DNA of 6,116 bases from an uncultured Chlorobiales bacterium (GCA_903901395.1 CAIUQW010000274.1:1-6116); one strand, 5' to 3'. Shown: positions 1-6,116, counted from the first letter of the stretch. Numbers and translations: made by a program. The notes: generated from the letters alone by a model not told the origin.

Positions 1-1
1 G

Positions 2-574
2 CTCTCCTTCGAAGGCGCGGAGATCATCGTGGCGCGTACCGGCTACACCGGCGAGGCGGGCGTTGAAATCTGCCTCCCGAACGAAAAGGCCGAAGCGCTC
101 TGGACGGCGCTGATGGAGGCCGGAAAGGAGGATGGAATCCAGCCGATCGGCCTCGGCGCGCGCGACACGCTGCGGCTCGAAATGGGTTATTCGCTCTACG
201 GCCACGAGATCGAGAAGGATGTAAACCCGCTCGAAGCGCGTCTTAAGTGGGTGGTGAAACTGAGCAAGCCGAACTTTATCGGCAAGCAGGCGTGCGAGCA
301 GGTCGAGATCGCGCCGCGCAGGAGCGTGGTCGGCTTCAGCCTCGAAGGACGCGCCATTCCGCGCCAGCACTTCAAGGTGTTCAACGCCGATCATCAGGAG
401 ATTGGCGAGGTGTGCAGCGGCACCATTTCGCCGACGCTTCAGGAGCCTGTCGGCACGGCGAGTATTCTGCTTGACTACGCGCAGCCCGGCACGCCGATCT
501 TCGTCGAGATTCGCGGAACCATGCAACCCGGCGCGGTGAGGCGGCTGCCCTTCGTGCACGCCGACCGGCCATGA
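2..574 (+). CDS. gcvT: Aminomethyltransferase (glycine cleavage system T-protein), C-terminal part
   Basis: The protein is the T-protein of the glycine cleavage system. It transfers the methylene group from the aminomethyl-lipoyl H-protein to tetrahydrofolate and releases ammonia, in the cytoplasm. The frame is open from base 2, so the 5' part lies outside the window; 190 residues are visible of roughly 360 usual for the family. Seen motifs are ARTGYTGEAGVEI (visible residues 11-23), GLGARDTLRLEMGYSLYGHEI-type folate-site segment (about 50-70, with ARD at 53-55), RLKWVVKL and FIGKQA (about 80-96), and the C-terminal barrel with GEVCSGTISPT (135-145) and RGTMQPGAVRRLPF (171-184). These match the family closely, including the conserved end near the last LPF. 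The GTG at 29 is internal, not the start. It ends 24 nt before ftsK on the same strand, so the two are probably co-transcribed. A YgfZ-like paralogue is unlikely given the intact T-protein motifs. Confidence 0.95.
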   Translation, partial: LSFEGAEIIVARTGYTGEAGVEICLPNEKAEALWTALMEAGKEDGIQPIGLGARDTLRLEMGYSLYGHEIEKDVNPLEARLKWVVKLSKPNFIGKQACEQVEIAPRRSVVGFSLEGRAIPRQHFKVFNADHQEIGEVCSGTISPTLQEPVGTASILLDYAQPGTPIFVEIRGTMQPGAVRRLPFVHADRP

Positions 575-580
575 TCTGAA

Positions 581-586
581 GAGGAG
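581..586 (+). promoter_or_regulatory. Ribosome binding site of ftsK
   Basis: GAGGAG lies 12 nt before the TTG at 599, which is a long spacing. The other in-frame starts are GTG at 611 and ATG at 617. They have only an A-rich tract ending in AAGG close upstream. The Shine-Dalgarno position fits TTG 599 best, but this does not settle the start. Confidence 0.5.
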
Positions 587-598
587 CCAATTGCCCTG

Positions 599-3103
599 TT
601 GAAAAAAAAGGTGGACATGAGGGCTTTCCTCGGGGATCGTCTCGTCACGGAAGTCGGCGGCATCGCTCTGATGCTCGCCGCGCTTTTCTGCATTGCCGCG
701 GTGGCGGGATTTCACGCCGAGGATGAGCCGTATATCGTGACCTTGCCATGGTACGAGATTTTCTCCAGCGCGGCTAAAGCGGTCGCCGGAACGATCCACA
801 ACCCCTTCGGCCTCTTCGGGGCGCGGGTATCAGTCTTTTTCATCCGCGTGCTGCTCGGCTATCCGACGGCGCTGCCGCTGCTTGGCTTTTTCACGCTCGG
901 ATGGCGTCTGTTGAGGACGAAGCCTCTCGGCCCTGCGCTCTTCTTTCTTGTCTACACGCTTCTGATGGCGCTCGACATGTCGGCGATGATCGGCCTCTCA
1001 TCCGCGCCATTCGCCGACGTGATGTCCGGCGCGACCGGACGGATGATGGCGTCGTTCCTATCGACCGTCATCGGCTTCCCCGGCGCATGGGCGCTCACCG
1101 GCGTCATCGGCGTTGTGCTGACCTTCTACATGGGATGGGATTTCATCACGGATACGGCATACAGCATTCGCGACTTTTTCGCGAAGGTCGCGGCCACCGT
1201 GCAGGCGATCAGGGCCGAGCGTGCGAGAAAGCGCCGCGAAAAGGAGGAGATGCAGGCCAGGAAAAAAGCGGAGCGGATGGCCGTTGTGCTTGAAAAGGAG
1301 CGCAAAAAGAGAGAGAAGCAGGAGCAACGCGCCGCGAAAAGCAGCGCTTCAAAACCAAAGGCGACTCCAGCCGAAAAGCCGGTCAAGCCGCCGGTTTCCG
1401 TGAGCGATGATCAGCCCGAAACCGCAGTTGCGCCACCGCCCGTCAAGCTCCCGGTGATCGAGCCGATCATTATTCCGGCGGAGGTCGAGGAGATCGAGGA
1501 GGTCGTGGAGCCGGAGCCGATATTTCTCAGGACAGCGTCGGGGCCGGAGATGATCATCAATCCTGGCGTGCAGGACGAGGAGGCCGACCTCGACGAGCGG
1601 CGGCTCAAGGTCACGACGCACGACCATGTCAAGTACCGCTTCCCCTCGATTGACCTGTTGCAGCGCCCGAAGGAGGAGGACGAGAGCTACGACGAGCGTC
1701 ATCTCGCCGAAACCAAGGATCGCCTGATCGAAAAGCTGAAGATTTACAAGATCGACGTCATGCGCATCGCCACCACCGTCGGCCCGCGCGTGGCGCTTTT
1801 CGAGCTGGAACTCGCGCCGGAGGTGAAGATCAGCCGCATCAAGTCGCTTGAAAACGACCTCGCCATGGCGATGGCTTCGTCGTCCGGCGGCATCCGCATC
1901 ATCGCGCCCATTCCCGGCAAGAACGCCATCGGCGTCGAAATCCCGATCAGCAAGCCTCGCCCGGTGGTGATGCGCTCGGTATTGCAGGTCGAAAAGTTCA
2001 AGAACAACTCGATGGCTCTACCCATCGTCCTCGGCAAAAGCATCTCGAACGAGGTGATCGTCGATGACCTGGCCGCCATGCCGCACCTGCTCATCGCGGG
2101 CGCGACCGGCGCGGGCAAGTCCGTCGCGATCAACGTGCTGCTCGCCAGCCTGCTCTACTCGAAAAAGCCGGACGAGGTGAAGTTCGTGCTGATCGATCCG
2201 AAGCGCGTCGAGCTGAAACCCTACAAACTGCTGAAAGATCACTTCCTGCCGAAAATTCCAGGCATGGAGGATCAGATCATCGTCACCGATCCGCAGAAGG
2301 CGGTGGCTGCGCTTCGCTCGGTGGTGCGCGAAATGGAGCATCGCTACGAAATGCTCGAACAGTGCGGCGTGCGCAATATCGGCGAGTACAACCGCAAGAT
2401 GAAGGACGACGCGATGTTCTACCTCGTCGTGGTGGTTGACGAGCTTGCCGATCTCATGATCACCGCGGGCCGCGAGGTGGAGGAGCCGATCACGCGACTC
2501 GCGCAGATGGCCCGCGCGGTGGGCATCCACCTGATCGTCGCCACGCAGCGCCCGTCGGTGGACGTCATCACCGGCATCATCAAGGCGAACTTCCCGTCGC
2601 GCATCGCTTTCCAGGTGGCCAGCAAGGTCGATTCGCGCACCATTCTCGACGTCTCGGGCGCGGAGCAGCTCCTCGGCAGCGGCGACATGCTTTTCCAGTC
2701 GGCGAAGATGTCCAAGCCGGAGCGCATTCAGTGTCCATTTATTTCGCTCTCGGAAGTCGATGCGATCACCGAGTTTATCGGCGACCAGCCGCCCTTGAAG
2801 GAAGAGTGCATGCTGCCTGAACCGCCGTCATCGAACGGCAACGGCTCCTCCTCGGGTTCGGATCAGGACAGGGACAAGCGCGACGCCATGTTCGAGGAGG
2901 CAGCCCGGCTCGTCGTCCTGCACCAGCAGGCAAGTGTTTCGCTCCTCCAGCGCCGACTCCGCCTCGGCTTCAGCCGCGCGGGCCGCGTGATGGATCAGCT
3001 CGAACGAAACGGCATCGTCAGCGCGGGCGACGGCAGCAAGCCAAGAGATGTGCTCCTCAAGAACGAAGACTCGCTTGAGCTGCTGCTGCGCAATCTGGAT
3101 TAG
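599..3103 (+). CDS. ftsK: DNA translocase FtsK/SpoIIIE
   Basis: This is a membrane-anchored ATP-driven DNA pump. In the family it acts at the division septum, clears chromosome termini and activates XerCD recombination at dif. It has 834 residues, typical for a full-length member. Hydrophobic segments at about 20-38, 77-100, 111-133 and 163-184 give a four-helix anchor, the usual number for FtsK. A highly charged Arg/Lys/Glu stretch (about 205-250) and a Pro/Glu/Val-rich linker (about 250-330) follow. The alpha domain includes GPRVALFELELAPEVK (395-410) and APIPGKNAIGVEIP (436-449). The motor carries Walker A GATGAGKS (501-508), Walker B YLVVVVDE (608-615, D614/E615) and ATQRPSVDV (648-656). 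The C-terminal winged-helix gamma domain (about 762-834) reads DNA polarity sequences (KOPS/SRS) in the family. The start is TTG at 599 behind GAGGAG; GTG 611 or ATG 617 would remove 4 or 6 residues. It follows gcvT by 24 nt and converges with the ferredoxin gene downstream. All catalytic motifs look intact. Confidence 0.96.
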   Translation: MKKKVDMRAFLGDRLVTEVGGIALMLAALFCIAAVAGFHAEDEPYIVTLPWYEIFSSAAKAVAGTIHNPFGLFGARVSVFFIRVLLGYPTALPLLGFFTLGWRLLRTKPLGPALFFLVYTLLMALDMSAMIGLSSAPFADVMSGATGRMMASFLSTVIGFPGAWALTGVIGVVLTFYMGWDFITDTAYSIRDFFAKVAATVQAIRAERARKRREKEEMQARKKAERMAVVLEKERKKREKQEQRAAKSSASKPKATPAEKPVKPPVSVSDDQPETAVAPPPVKLPVIEPIIIPAEVEEIEEVVEPEPIFLRTASGPEMIINPGVQDEEADLDERRLKVTTHDHVKYRFPSIDLLQRPKEEDESYDERHLAETKDRLIEKLKIYKIDVMRIATTVGPRVALFELELAPEVKISRIKSLENDLAMAMASSSGGIRIIAPIPGKNAIGVEIPISKPRPVVMRSVLQVEKFKNNSMALPIVLGKSISNEVIVDDLAAMPHLLIAGATGAGKSVAINVLLASLLYSKKPDEVKFVLIDPKRVELKPYKLLKDHFLPKIPGMEDQIIVTDPQKAVAALRSVVREMEHRYEMLEQCGVRNIGEYNRKMKDDAMFYLVVVVDELADLMITAGREVEEPITRLAQMARAVGIHLIVATQRPSVDVITGIIKANFPSRIAFQVASKVDSRTILDVSGAEQLLGSGDMLFQSAKMSKPERIQCPFISLSEVDAITEFIGDQPPLKEECMLPEPPSSNGNGSSSGSDQDRDKRDAMFEEAARLVVLHQQASVSLLQRRLRLGFSRAGRVMDQLERNGIVSAGDGSKPRDVLLKNEDSLELLLRNLD

Positions 3104-3157
3104 TGGAAATATTCTGAATGATGACCTGACAGGCGCGAAATCACGCCAAATCGCTTA

Positions 3158-3460
3158 TCAACTCTCCTCCATGATTATCTCGATGGCGGAGACTATTGCG
3201 TCGACATCATCGGGCGACACCTCGGAAAACCATAGCTTCTGCGGATAAATCATCACATTGGCCCCCTGAGCGCAAACCCCCATGCAGCCGGAGGTCGAAA
3301 CCCTCACCTTCCCTTTCCACCCTTTCGCGTCAAGAGCGTCTTTCAATTTTTCTTTGATGAGTTGACTGTTACTGTCCGCGCAAGATTTCCGCTCTCCCCC
3401 GCGATCATTGGTGCAGACAAACACATGCGCGATAAATGGCGTTTCGTTTTGAATGTGCAT
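3158..3460 (-). CDS. Thioredoxin-like [2Fe-2S] ferredoxin
   Basis: This is a small cytoplasmic electron carrier of the thioredoxin-fold [2Fe-2S] ferredoxin family, the fold also found in the NuoE subunit and in Aquifex Fd4. With the start used here it has 100 residues, normal for the family. It opens with the typical HVFVCTNDR (12-20). The four presumed cluster ligands are C16, C27, C59 and C63, spaced C-x10-C and C-x3-C in SGCMGVCAQG (57-66). A characteristic VMIYPQKLWFSEVSPDDVDAIV-like tail (69-90) follows. The open frame extends upstream to 3505, but ATG at 3460 is preferred: it has GGGGAA seven bases upstream and gives the family length, while ATG 3505 has GGAG immediately abutting it. 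Its partner enzyme is not evident here. It lies 68 nt downstream of the repeat-protein gene on the same strand, so read-through is possible. Its GC content looks intermediate between the flanking genes and the AT-rich neighbour. Confidence 0.9.
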   Translation of the reverse strand: MHIQNETPFIAHVFVCTNDRGGERKSCADSNSQLIKEKLKDALDAKGWKGKVRVSTSGCMGVCAQGANVMIYPQKLWFSEVSPDDVDAIVSAIEIIMEES

Positions 3461-3467
3461 GATATTT

Positions 3468-3473
3468 TTCCCC
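3468..3473 (-). promoter_or_regulatory. Ribosome binding site of the ferredoxin gene
   Basis: On the minus strand GGGGAA lies seven bases before ATG 3460. This supports the 100-residue start over the longer reading frame beginning at 3505. Confidence 0.55.
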
Positions 3474-3528
3474 GTGATGGAATATTTATGTCTAACGCAA
3501 TGCATCTCCAGCGCCGGACTGAAAAAAA

Positions 3529-4809
3529 CTAGTACAACTTCATTTGTTCGGCATCACTGGAAACCCAATTGTTAGGTATTATTGTATTCTTATCTACATT
3601 CATCAATCTAAAAGTCATATCCTTATATAGGTTGAATGCTTCATTGTTGTATCCATTTTCAATTAGACGCACAGCCTCAATAATATCTTTATAGATAGAA
3701 CGCCAAATAAGCAAAGAATCCGCACGTTGATTTATTCGACCAACAATATTTGGTGCCAGTTCATAGTACTCATCAACAGCTCTTTTTCCGATTGGCGTGC
3801 AAATTAAAATATTATCTCTGAATTCTCTCAATATCTGTAGTTCATAGCAATTATCAGAAAGTCCTTTTGCCTGAATACATGCTGTTGTTAAATAGCAATC
3901 CTTTTTACCTCCTCCACCGGACCGGCCACCACCGCTACGCGAACTGCTTCCTCTTGAACGTTGTCGCGATTCCCATTCTGATTGTCTTCTTTGACGCTCT
4001 CGTTGCCTTTCCTCCCATTCTTTCTGCTTTCTTTCTCGCTCCTTCTGACGTTCTTCCCATTCTTTTTGTTTTCTTTCGCGTTCCCGCTGACGCGCTTCCC
4101 ATTCCGTCTGTTTTTGCTGGCGCTCTTTTTGTCGTGCTTCCCATTCATTTTGCTTCTCGGCTTTGATTTTTTGCCTATCTTCCCAAGCTTTCTGTTTTTC
4201 TTCCCATATCTTTTGTTTTTCAATCTTTACTCGTTGCCTTTCTTCCCAAGCAGCTTGTTTTGCAGCTCTTTCTTTTTCCTTTTCTTCCTTTGCACGTTGT
4301 AAAGAATCATTTACTTTTTGCTTTTTCTCGTTTAAATCACCCCATGCTGCATTTAACTTATCTCGTACAGAAAAAAGAGCTGATGATGCTTGTGCCTTAT
4401 CTTCGCCAATCATTTCATGTTTATACCGGCTGAAATACTCCCATGCTGACTTATTTTTCTCAGAACATGATTTAAGATATTGAGCGCGTTCTCTAAGATG
4501 GTTTCGTTGACCCAGCAAACTTTCAAGTGCGATCGAAATACCGCCAGTTGCGACACCAATAATCATATCAGCAAATGCCGAACTCGCCTCTGAAGAAGGT
4601 TCAGCTGACCTTGCCATACTGATAATGGTATCTATATGAGACTTTGATTTGCTTACTCTATTAGCCCAAGCGCGCTCTTTCTTTTCACGCTCTTTTTGTT
4701 TTTCTTCCCATTCTTTTTGTCTCTTTTCACGTTCTCTCTGACGTTCTTCCCATTCATTTGTTTTTTGCTGGCGATCTCTTTGTCTTGCTTTCCATTCATT
4801 ATCAGGCAT
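3529..4809 (-). CDS. Trp-marked 14-residue helical repeat protein with C-terminal cysteine-box (CFI-box-like) domain
   Basis: Function is not known. The protein has 426 residues in five parts. Residues 4-49 are a charged repeat with Trp at 6, 20, 34 and 48. Residues 50-180 are non-repetitive and include a glycine-containing hydrophobic stretch (about 79-99) that could be a membrane-associating or buried helix. Residues 181-284 resume the repeat, with Trp at 188, 202, 209, 223, 237, 251, 265 and 279. Residues 286-304 are a Ser/Gly/Arg linker. Residues 305-426 carry C305-YLTTA-C311, then C321 and LREFRD (327-332), GKRAVDEYYELAP (341-353) and IVGRIN. This tail matches, from memory, the C-terminal module annotated as CFI-box (consensus near CFIATAAYGS...LRxFRD), whose role is unknown. 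The repeats are rich in Glu, Arg, Lys and Gln with period 14 (two heptads), suggesting coiled coil or a stable single helix. No signal peptide is seen. The start at 4809 has an excellent GGGAGG eight to nine bases upstream. The gene is much more AT-rich than gcvT, ftsK and the phosphatase, which suggests horizontal acquisition. Confidence 0.85.
   Translation of the reverse strand: MPDNEWKARQRDRQQKTNEWEERQREREKRQKEWEEKQKEREKKERAWANRVSKSKSHIDTIISMARSAEPSSEASSAFADMIIGVATGGISIALESLLGQRNHLRERAQYLKSCSEKNKSAWEYFSRYKHEMIGEDKAQASSALFSVRDKLNAAWGDLNEKKQKVNDSLQRAKEEKEKERAAKQAAWEERQRVKIEKQKIWEEKQKAWEDRQKIKAEKQNEWEARQKERQQKQTEWEARQRERERKQKEWEERQKERERKQKEWEERQRERQRRQSEWESRQRSRGSSSRSGGGRSGGGGKKDCYLTTACIQAKGLSDNCYELQILREFRDNILICTPIGKRAVDEYYELAPNIVGRINQRADSLLIWRSIYKDIIEAVRLIENGYNNEAFNLYKDMTFRLMNVDKNTIIPNNWVSSDAEQMKLY
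3958..4250 (-). repeat. Central 42-bp (14-codon) tandem repeat block within the repeat-protein gene
   Basis: About seven units encode W-E-x-R-Q followed by alternating Arg/Lys/Glu/Gln. Tryptophans are spaced 14, 7, 14, 14, 14, 14 and 14 residues, so one half unit (202 to 209) is present. The units at about 3958-4150 are the most alike at the DNA level, consistent with recent unit duplication. Confidence 0.8.
4663..4797 (-). repeat. N-terminal 42-bp (14-codon) repeat block within the same gene
   Basis: Three full units, with tryptophans at residues 6, 20, 34 and 48. Residues 4-48 align with residues 221-265 of the central block without gaps (offset 217 residues, an exact multiple of seven). 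The DNA is visibly similar too: both blocks share TTGCTGGCG followed by a similar pyrimidine-rich stretch. The two blocks therefore look like copies of each other. Confidence 0.75.
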
Positions 4810-4817
4810 TGATGATT

Positions 4818-4823
4818 CCTCCC
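4818..4823 (-). promoter_or_regulatory. Ribosome binding site of the repeat-protein gene
   Basis: GGGAGG on the minus strand ends eight bases before ATG 4809. It is the strongest Shine-Dalgarno match in the window and fixes the start of this gene. Confidence 0.75.
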
Positions 4824-4912
4824 ATAAATAGTTATTTATTGCTGCCTAACATTAATTTGGTCGATCCACGTAAGACACGGATTATTGATTTTCAGTCTAA
4901 CCTAAGCGAATA

Positions 4913-4942
4913 CTTACAGTATCCAAAAAATCTTGCTATAAA
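4913..4942 (+). promoter_or_regulatory. Possible sigma-70-like promoter
   Basis: CTTACA (4913-4918) and TATAAA (4937-4942) are separated by 18 bases on the plus strand. Four of six bases match the -35 consensus and five of six match the -10. It points toward the phosphatase gene about 280 bases away, with no gene between. AT-rich DNA gives such matches by chance, so this is weak. Confidence 0.22.
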
Positions 4943-5224
4943 AATAGTGTTTTCAAAGAAAAATCCCATACAGTTCAGTCAATCTGGCACAAAAAATCAC
5001 AGAATTATTTTCAGATCGCCATAGCTTTTTCATGGACACTCTAAGTACATCTCAGATAAATACACAACGCATCCCCTACGGGAATGACGGTAACTACTGA
5101 CATTCTGGATAAATTGGACGAGCGCTACCAACGGCATCAAATTATTCTCGTCGGTCAGAGATGATCAGCCAGTTCTCGCTGACAAATGATATATTGAGCC
5201 AGCATTTTCAATCAATCTGACACC

Positions 5225-6043
5225 ATGCAGCGCATGAATCTTGAACTTCAGACGGCCGTCAGGGCGGCCAGGGCGGCAGGTGCTATTACTCTTTCACGTT
5301 TTGGCGAGCTTTCGCAAGGCGAGATTGTCGCCAAGGAGTATAAGGATTTCGTTACCGAGGTTGACAAGCAGTGCGAGGCGGTGATTTCGGCTACCATCAT
5401 GGAGGCGTTTCCCAACGACGGGCTGCTTTGCGAGGAGGGCACCAGCGGCAGCGGGGCGTCCGGGCGCGTCTGGATTGTCGATCCGCTCGATGGGACACTC
5501 AACTTCATCCACTCCTTCCCGCTCTTCGGCATCAGTATCGCCATGCGTGACGCCTCCGGCGAACTCGCGGTCGGCGTGGTCTACGTGCCGGTGCTCGACG
5601 AGCTGTTCACCGCCGTCCGGGGCGAGGGCGCGCTGCTGAACGGCAAGCGCATCGGTGTATCAACTCGCGATGAAAAAGGGAGTTACCTCTTCGCCACCGG
5701 CATCCCTTTCAAGGATTATGAGCAATACATGGACGGTTACATCGGTTTGCTCAAAGATATCATCCAGGACTCGGCAGGCATTCGCCGCGCCGGATCGGCC
5801 TCCATCGACCTGGCCTACACTGCGGCGGGGCGCTTCGACGGCTTTTTCGAGTATCGCCTCTTTCCCTGGGACTTCGCGGCGGGCGTGCTGCTGGTGCGCG
5901 AGGCGGGCGGCATCGTGACCGGATTCAGCGGATCCGAGGATGTGTTCGCCCACACGAGCATCCTCGCCGGAAGCCCCGTCACGCATCCGCTTCTGCTGGA
6001 GAAAGCGAAGAGGCATTTCGGAGGAAAGCCGCTCAATCCTTGA
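5225..6043 (+). CDS. Inositol monophosphatase family protein (SuhB-like)
   Basis: This is a Mg2+-dependent, Li+-sensitive-type phosphomonoesterase of the inositol monophosphatase fold, expected to be cytoplasmic. It has 272 residues, the usual length. Metal-binding and catalytic motifs are complete: D47 in TEVDK, E70-E71 in LCEEG, the signature WIVDPLDGTLNFIHSFP (83-99) with D86 and D89, and the second signature PWDFAAGVLLVREAGG (214-229) with D216. The substrate cannot be fixed from sequence. The DPLDGTxNF-H form is closest to inositol-1-phosphatase/SuhB, but members also hydrolyse histidinol phosphate, fructose-1,6-bisphosphate or 3'-phosphoadenosine nucleotides, so no gene symbol is given. 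The start may be ATG 5225 or ATG 5234, and neither has a clear Shine-Dalgarno sequence. TATATT at 5190-5195 could be a -10 element but lacks a good -35. The GC-rich codon use matches gcvT and ftsK, so this gene looks native. Confidence 0.93.
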   Translation: MQRMNLELQTAVRAARAAGAITLSRFGELSQGEIVAKEYKDFVTEVDKQCEAVISATIMEAFPNDGLLCEEGTSGSGASGRVWIVDPLDGTLNFIHSFPLFGISIAMRDASGELAVGVVYVPVLDELFTAVRGEGALLNGKRIGVSTRDEKGSYLFATGIPFKDYEQYMDGYIGLLKDIIQDSAGIRRAGSASIDLAYTAAGRFDGFFEYRLFPWDFAAGVLLVREAGGIVTGFSGSEDVFAHTSILAGSPVTHPLLLEKAKRHFGGKPLNP

Positions 6044-6049
6044 CAACGA

Positions 6050-6102
6050 TTTGCGAAGGTCGCAAAAGAAGAAATTGGGCTAAAGCCCTTGATTATTATC
6101 AA
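6050..6102. repeat. Cluster of three short palindromes after the phosphatase gene (REP-like repeat or terminator)
   Basis: Three inverted repeats occur in 53 bases: TTTGCGA-AGG-TCGCAAA (6050-6066, seven-base-pair stem), GGGC-TAAA-GCCC (6077-6088) and TTGAT-TATT-ATCAA (6089-6102), the last two directly abutting. The first begins seven bases after the stop codon but is followed by purines rather than a T tract, so it is not a textbook terminator. The GGGC stem is followed by TTGATTATTAT, moderately T-rich. The GGCTAAAGCC core resembles palindromic elements dispersed in Chlorobi/Bacteroidetes genomes; this is from memory. The repeat may continue beyond 6116. Confidence 0.45.
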
Positions 6103-6116
6103 TTACCTCTATACCC

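Larger units (their letters stand above)
4810..5224. other. 415-bp intergenic region between divergent genes; no convincing gene
   Basis: The region separates the repeat-protein gene (leftward) from the phosphatase gene (rightward) and should contain both promoters. From 4824 to about 5050 it is AT-rich, like the repeat gene. From about 5080 it becomes more balanced. An 81-nt open frame at 5084-5164 (+) encodes 26 residues beginning MTVTTDILDKLDERYQRHQ. It has no usable ribosome binding site, because GGGA abuts the ATG, so it may be a gene remnant or chance. The frame running from within the repeat gene to 5024 on the plus strand is antisense to the repeats and not credible. No tRNA, riboswitch or strong terminator was seen. 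Confidence 0.6.

Noticed and set aside
3132..3147. GGCG...CGCC hairpin between ftsK and the ferredoxin gene as a bidirectional terminator
   Set aside because: The stem is only four base pairs with an eight-base loop and no T tract on either side, too weak to call.
3461..3505. Fifteen-residue N-terminal extension of the ferredoxin from ATG 3505
   Set aside because: GGAG directly abuts that ATG, while ATG 3460 has well-spaced GGGGAA and gives the standard family N-terminus.
3958..4250. The 42-bp repeats as a CRISPR array or minisatellite origin
   Set aside because: The units are in frame, encode a continuous protein repeat, vary mostly by codon, and have no unique spacers.
3867..4483. Several long plus-strand open frames opposite the repeat gene, rich in Phe, Leu and Ser
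   Set aside because: They are antisense shadows of the Glu/Lys/Arg codon repeats on the minus strand. The reverse complement of GAA/AAA/CGx gives Phe/Leu/Ser strings, and they have no family motifs or ribosome binding sites.
4758..5024. 88-codon plus-strand frame upstream of the phosphatase gene
   Set aside because: It starts inside the repeat gene on the opposite strand, has no ribosome binding site, and its translation shows no recognisable domain.
5019..5035. CCAT...ATGG hairpin as a terminator or regulatory stem
   Set aside because: A four-base-pair stem with a nine-base loop is expected by chance.

Overview
The window looks like part of a bacterial chromosome. Most of it is GC-rich with dense coding on both sides, interrupted by an AT-rich stretch at about 3.5-5.05 kb. 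The gene content (glycine cleavage T-protein, FtsK, a thioredoxin-fold [2Fe-2S] ferredoxin, an inositol monophosphatase-family enzyme) and the style of the proteins suggest a green sulfur bacterium (Chlorobium/Chlorobaculum type). That assignment is an inference from memory of such proteins, not something the window proves.

Layout: (1) 2-574 (+) is the C-terminal half of gcvT, cut by the window edge. (2) 599-3103 (+) is a full-length ftsK DNA translocase with membrane anchor, charged linker, alpha/beta motor and gamma winged helix. It lies 24 nt behind gcvT and is probably co-transcribed with it. (3) 3158-3460 (-) is a small thioredoxin-like [2Fe-2S] ferredoxin, convergent with ftsK. (4) 3529-4809 (-) is a strikingly repetitive, AT-rich gene. 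It encodes a Trp-marked 14-residue charged helical repeat in two blocks, a non-repetitive insert with a glycine-rich hydrophobic stretch, a Ser/Gly linker, and a C-terminal cysteine-box domain of the 'CFI-box' type with unknown function. (5) 4810-5224 holds no convincing gene: AT-rich DNA up to about 5050, then a more GC-balanced stretch with a possible coding remnant. (6) 5225-6043 (+) is an inositol monophosphatase-family phosphatase. (7) 6050-6102 is a cluster of three small palindromes that resembles a dispersed REP-like repeat or terminator and may continue past the window end.

The flanking genes are ordinary housekeeping functions: one-carbon metabolism, chromosome segregation and sugar-phosphate hydrolysis. 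The unusual part is the composition-shifted segment carrying the repeat protein. It looks like accessory DNA inserted between conserved genes. No transposase, integrase, tRNA, CRISPR or recognisable defence enzyme is present, so calling it a new system would be over-reading. The repeat protein is the best candidate for closer study.
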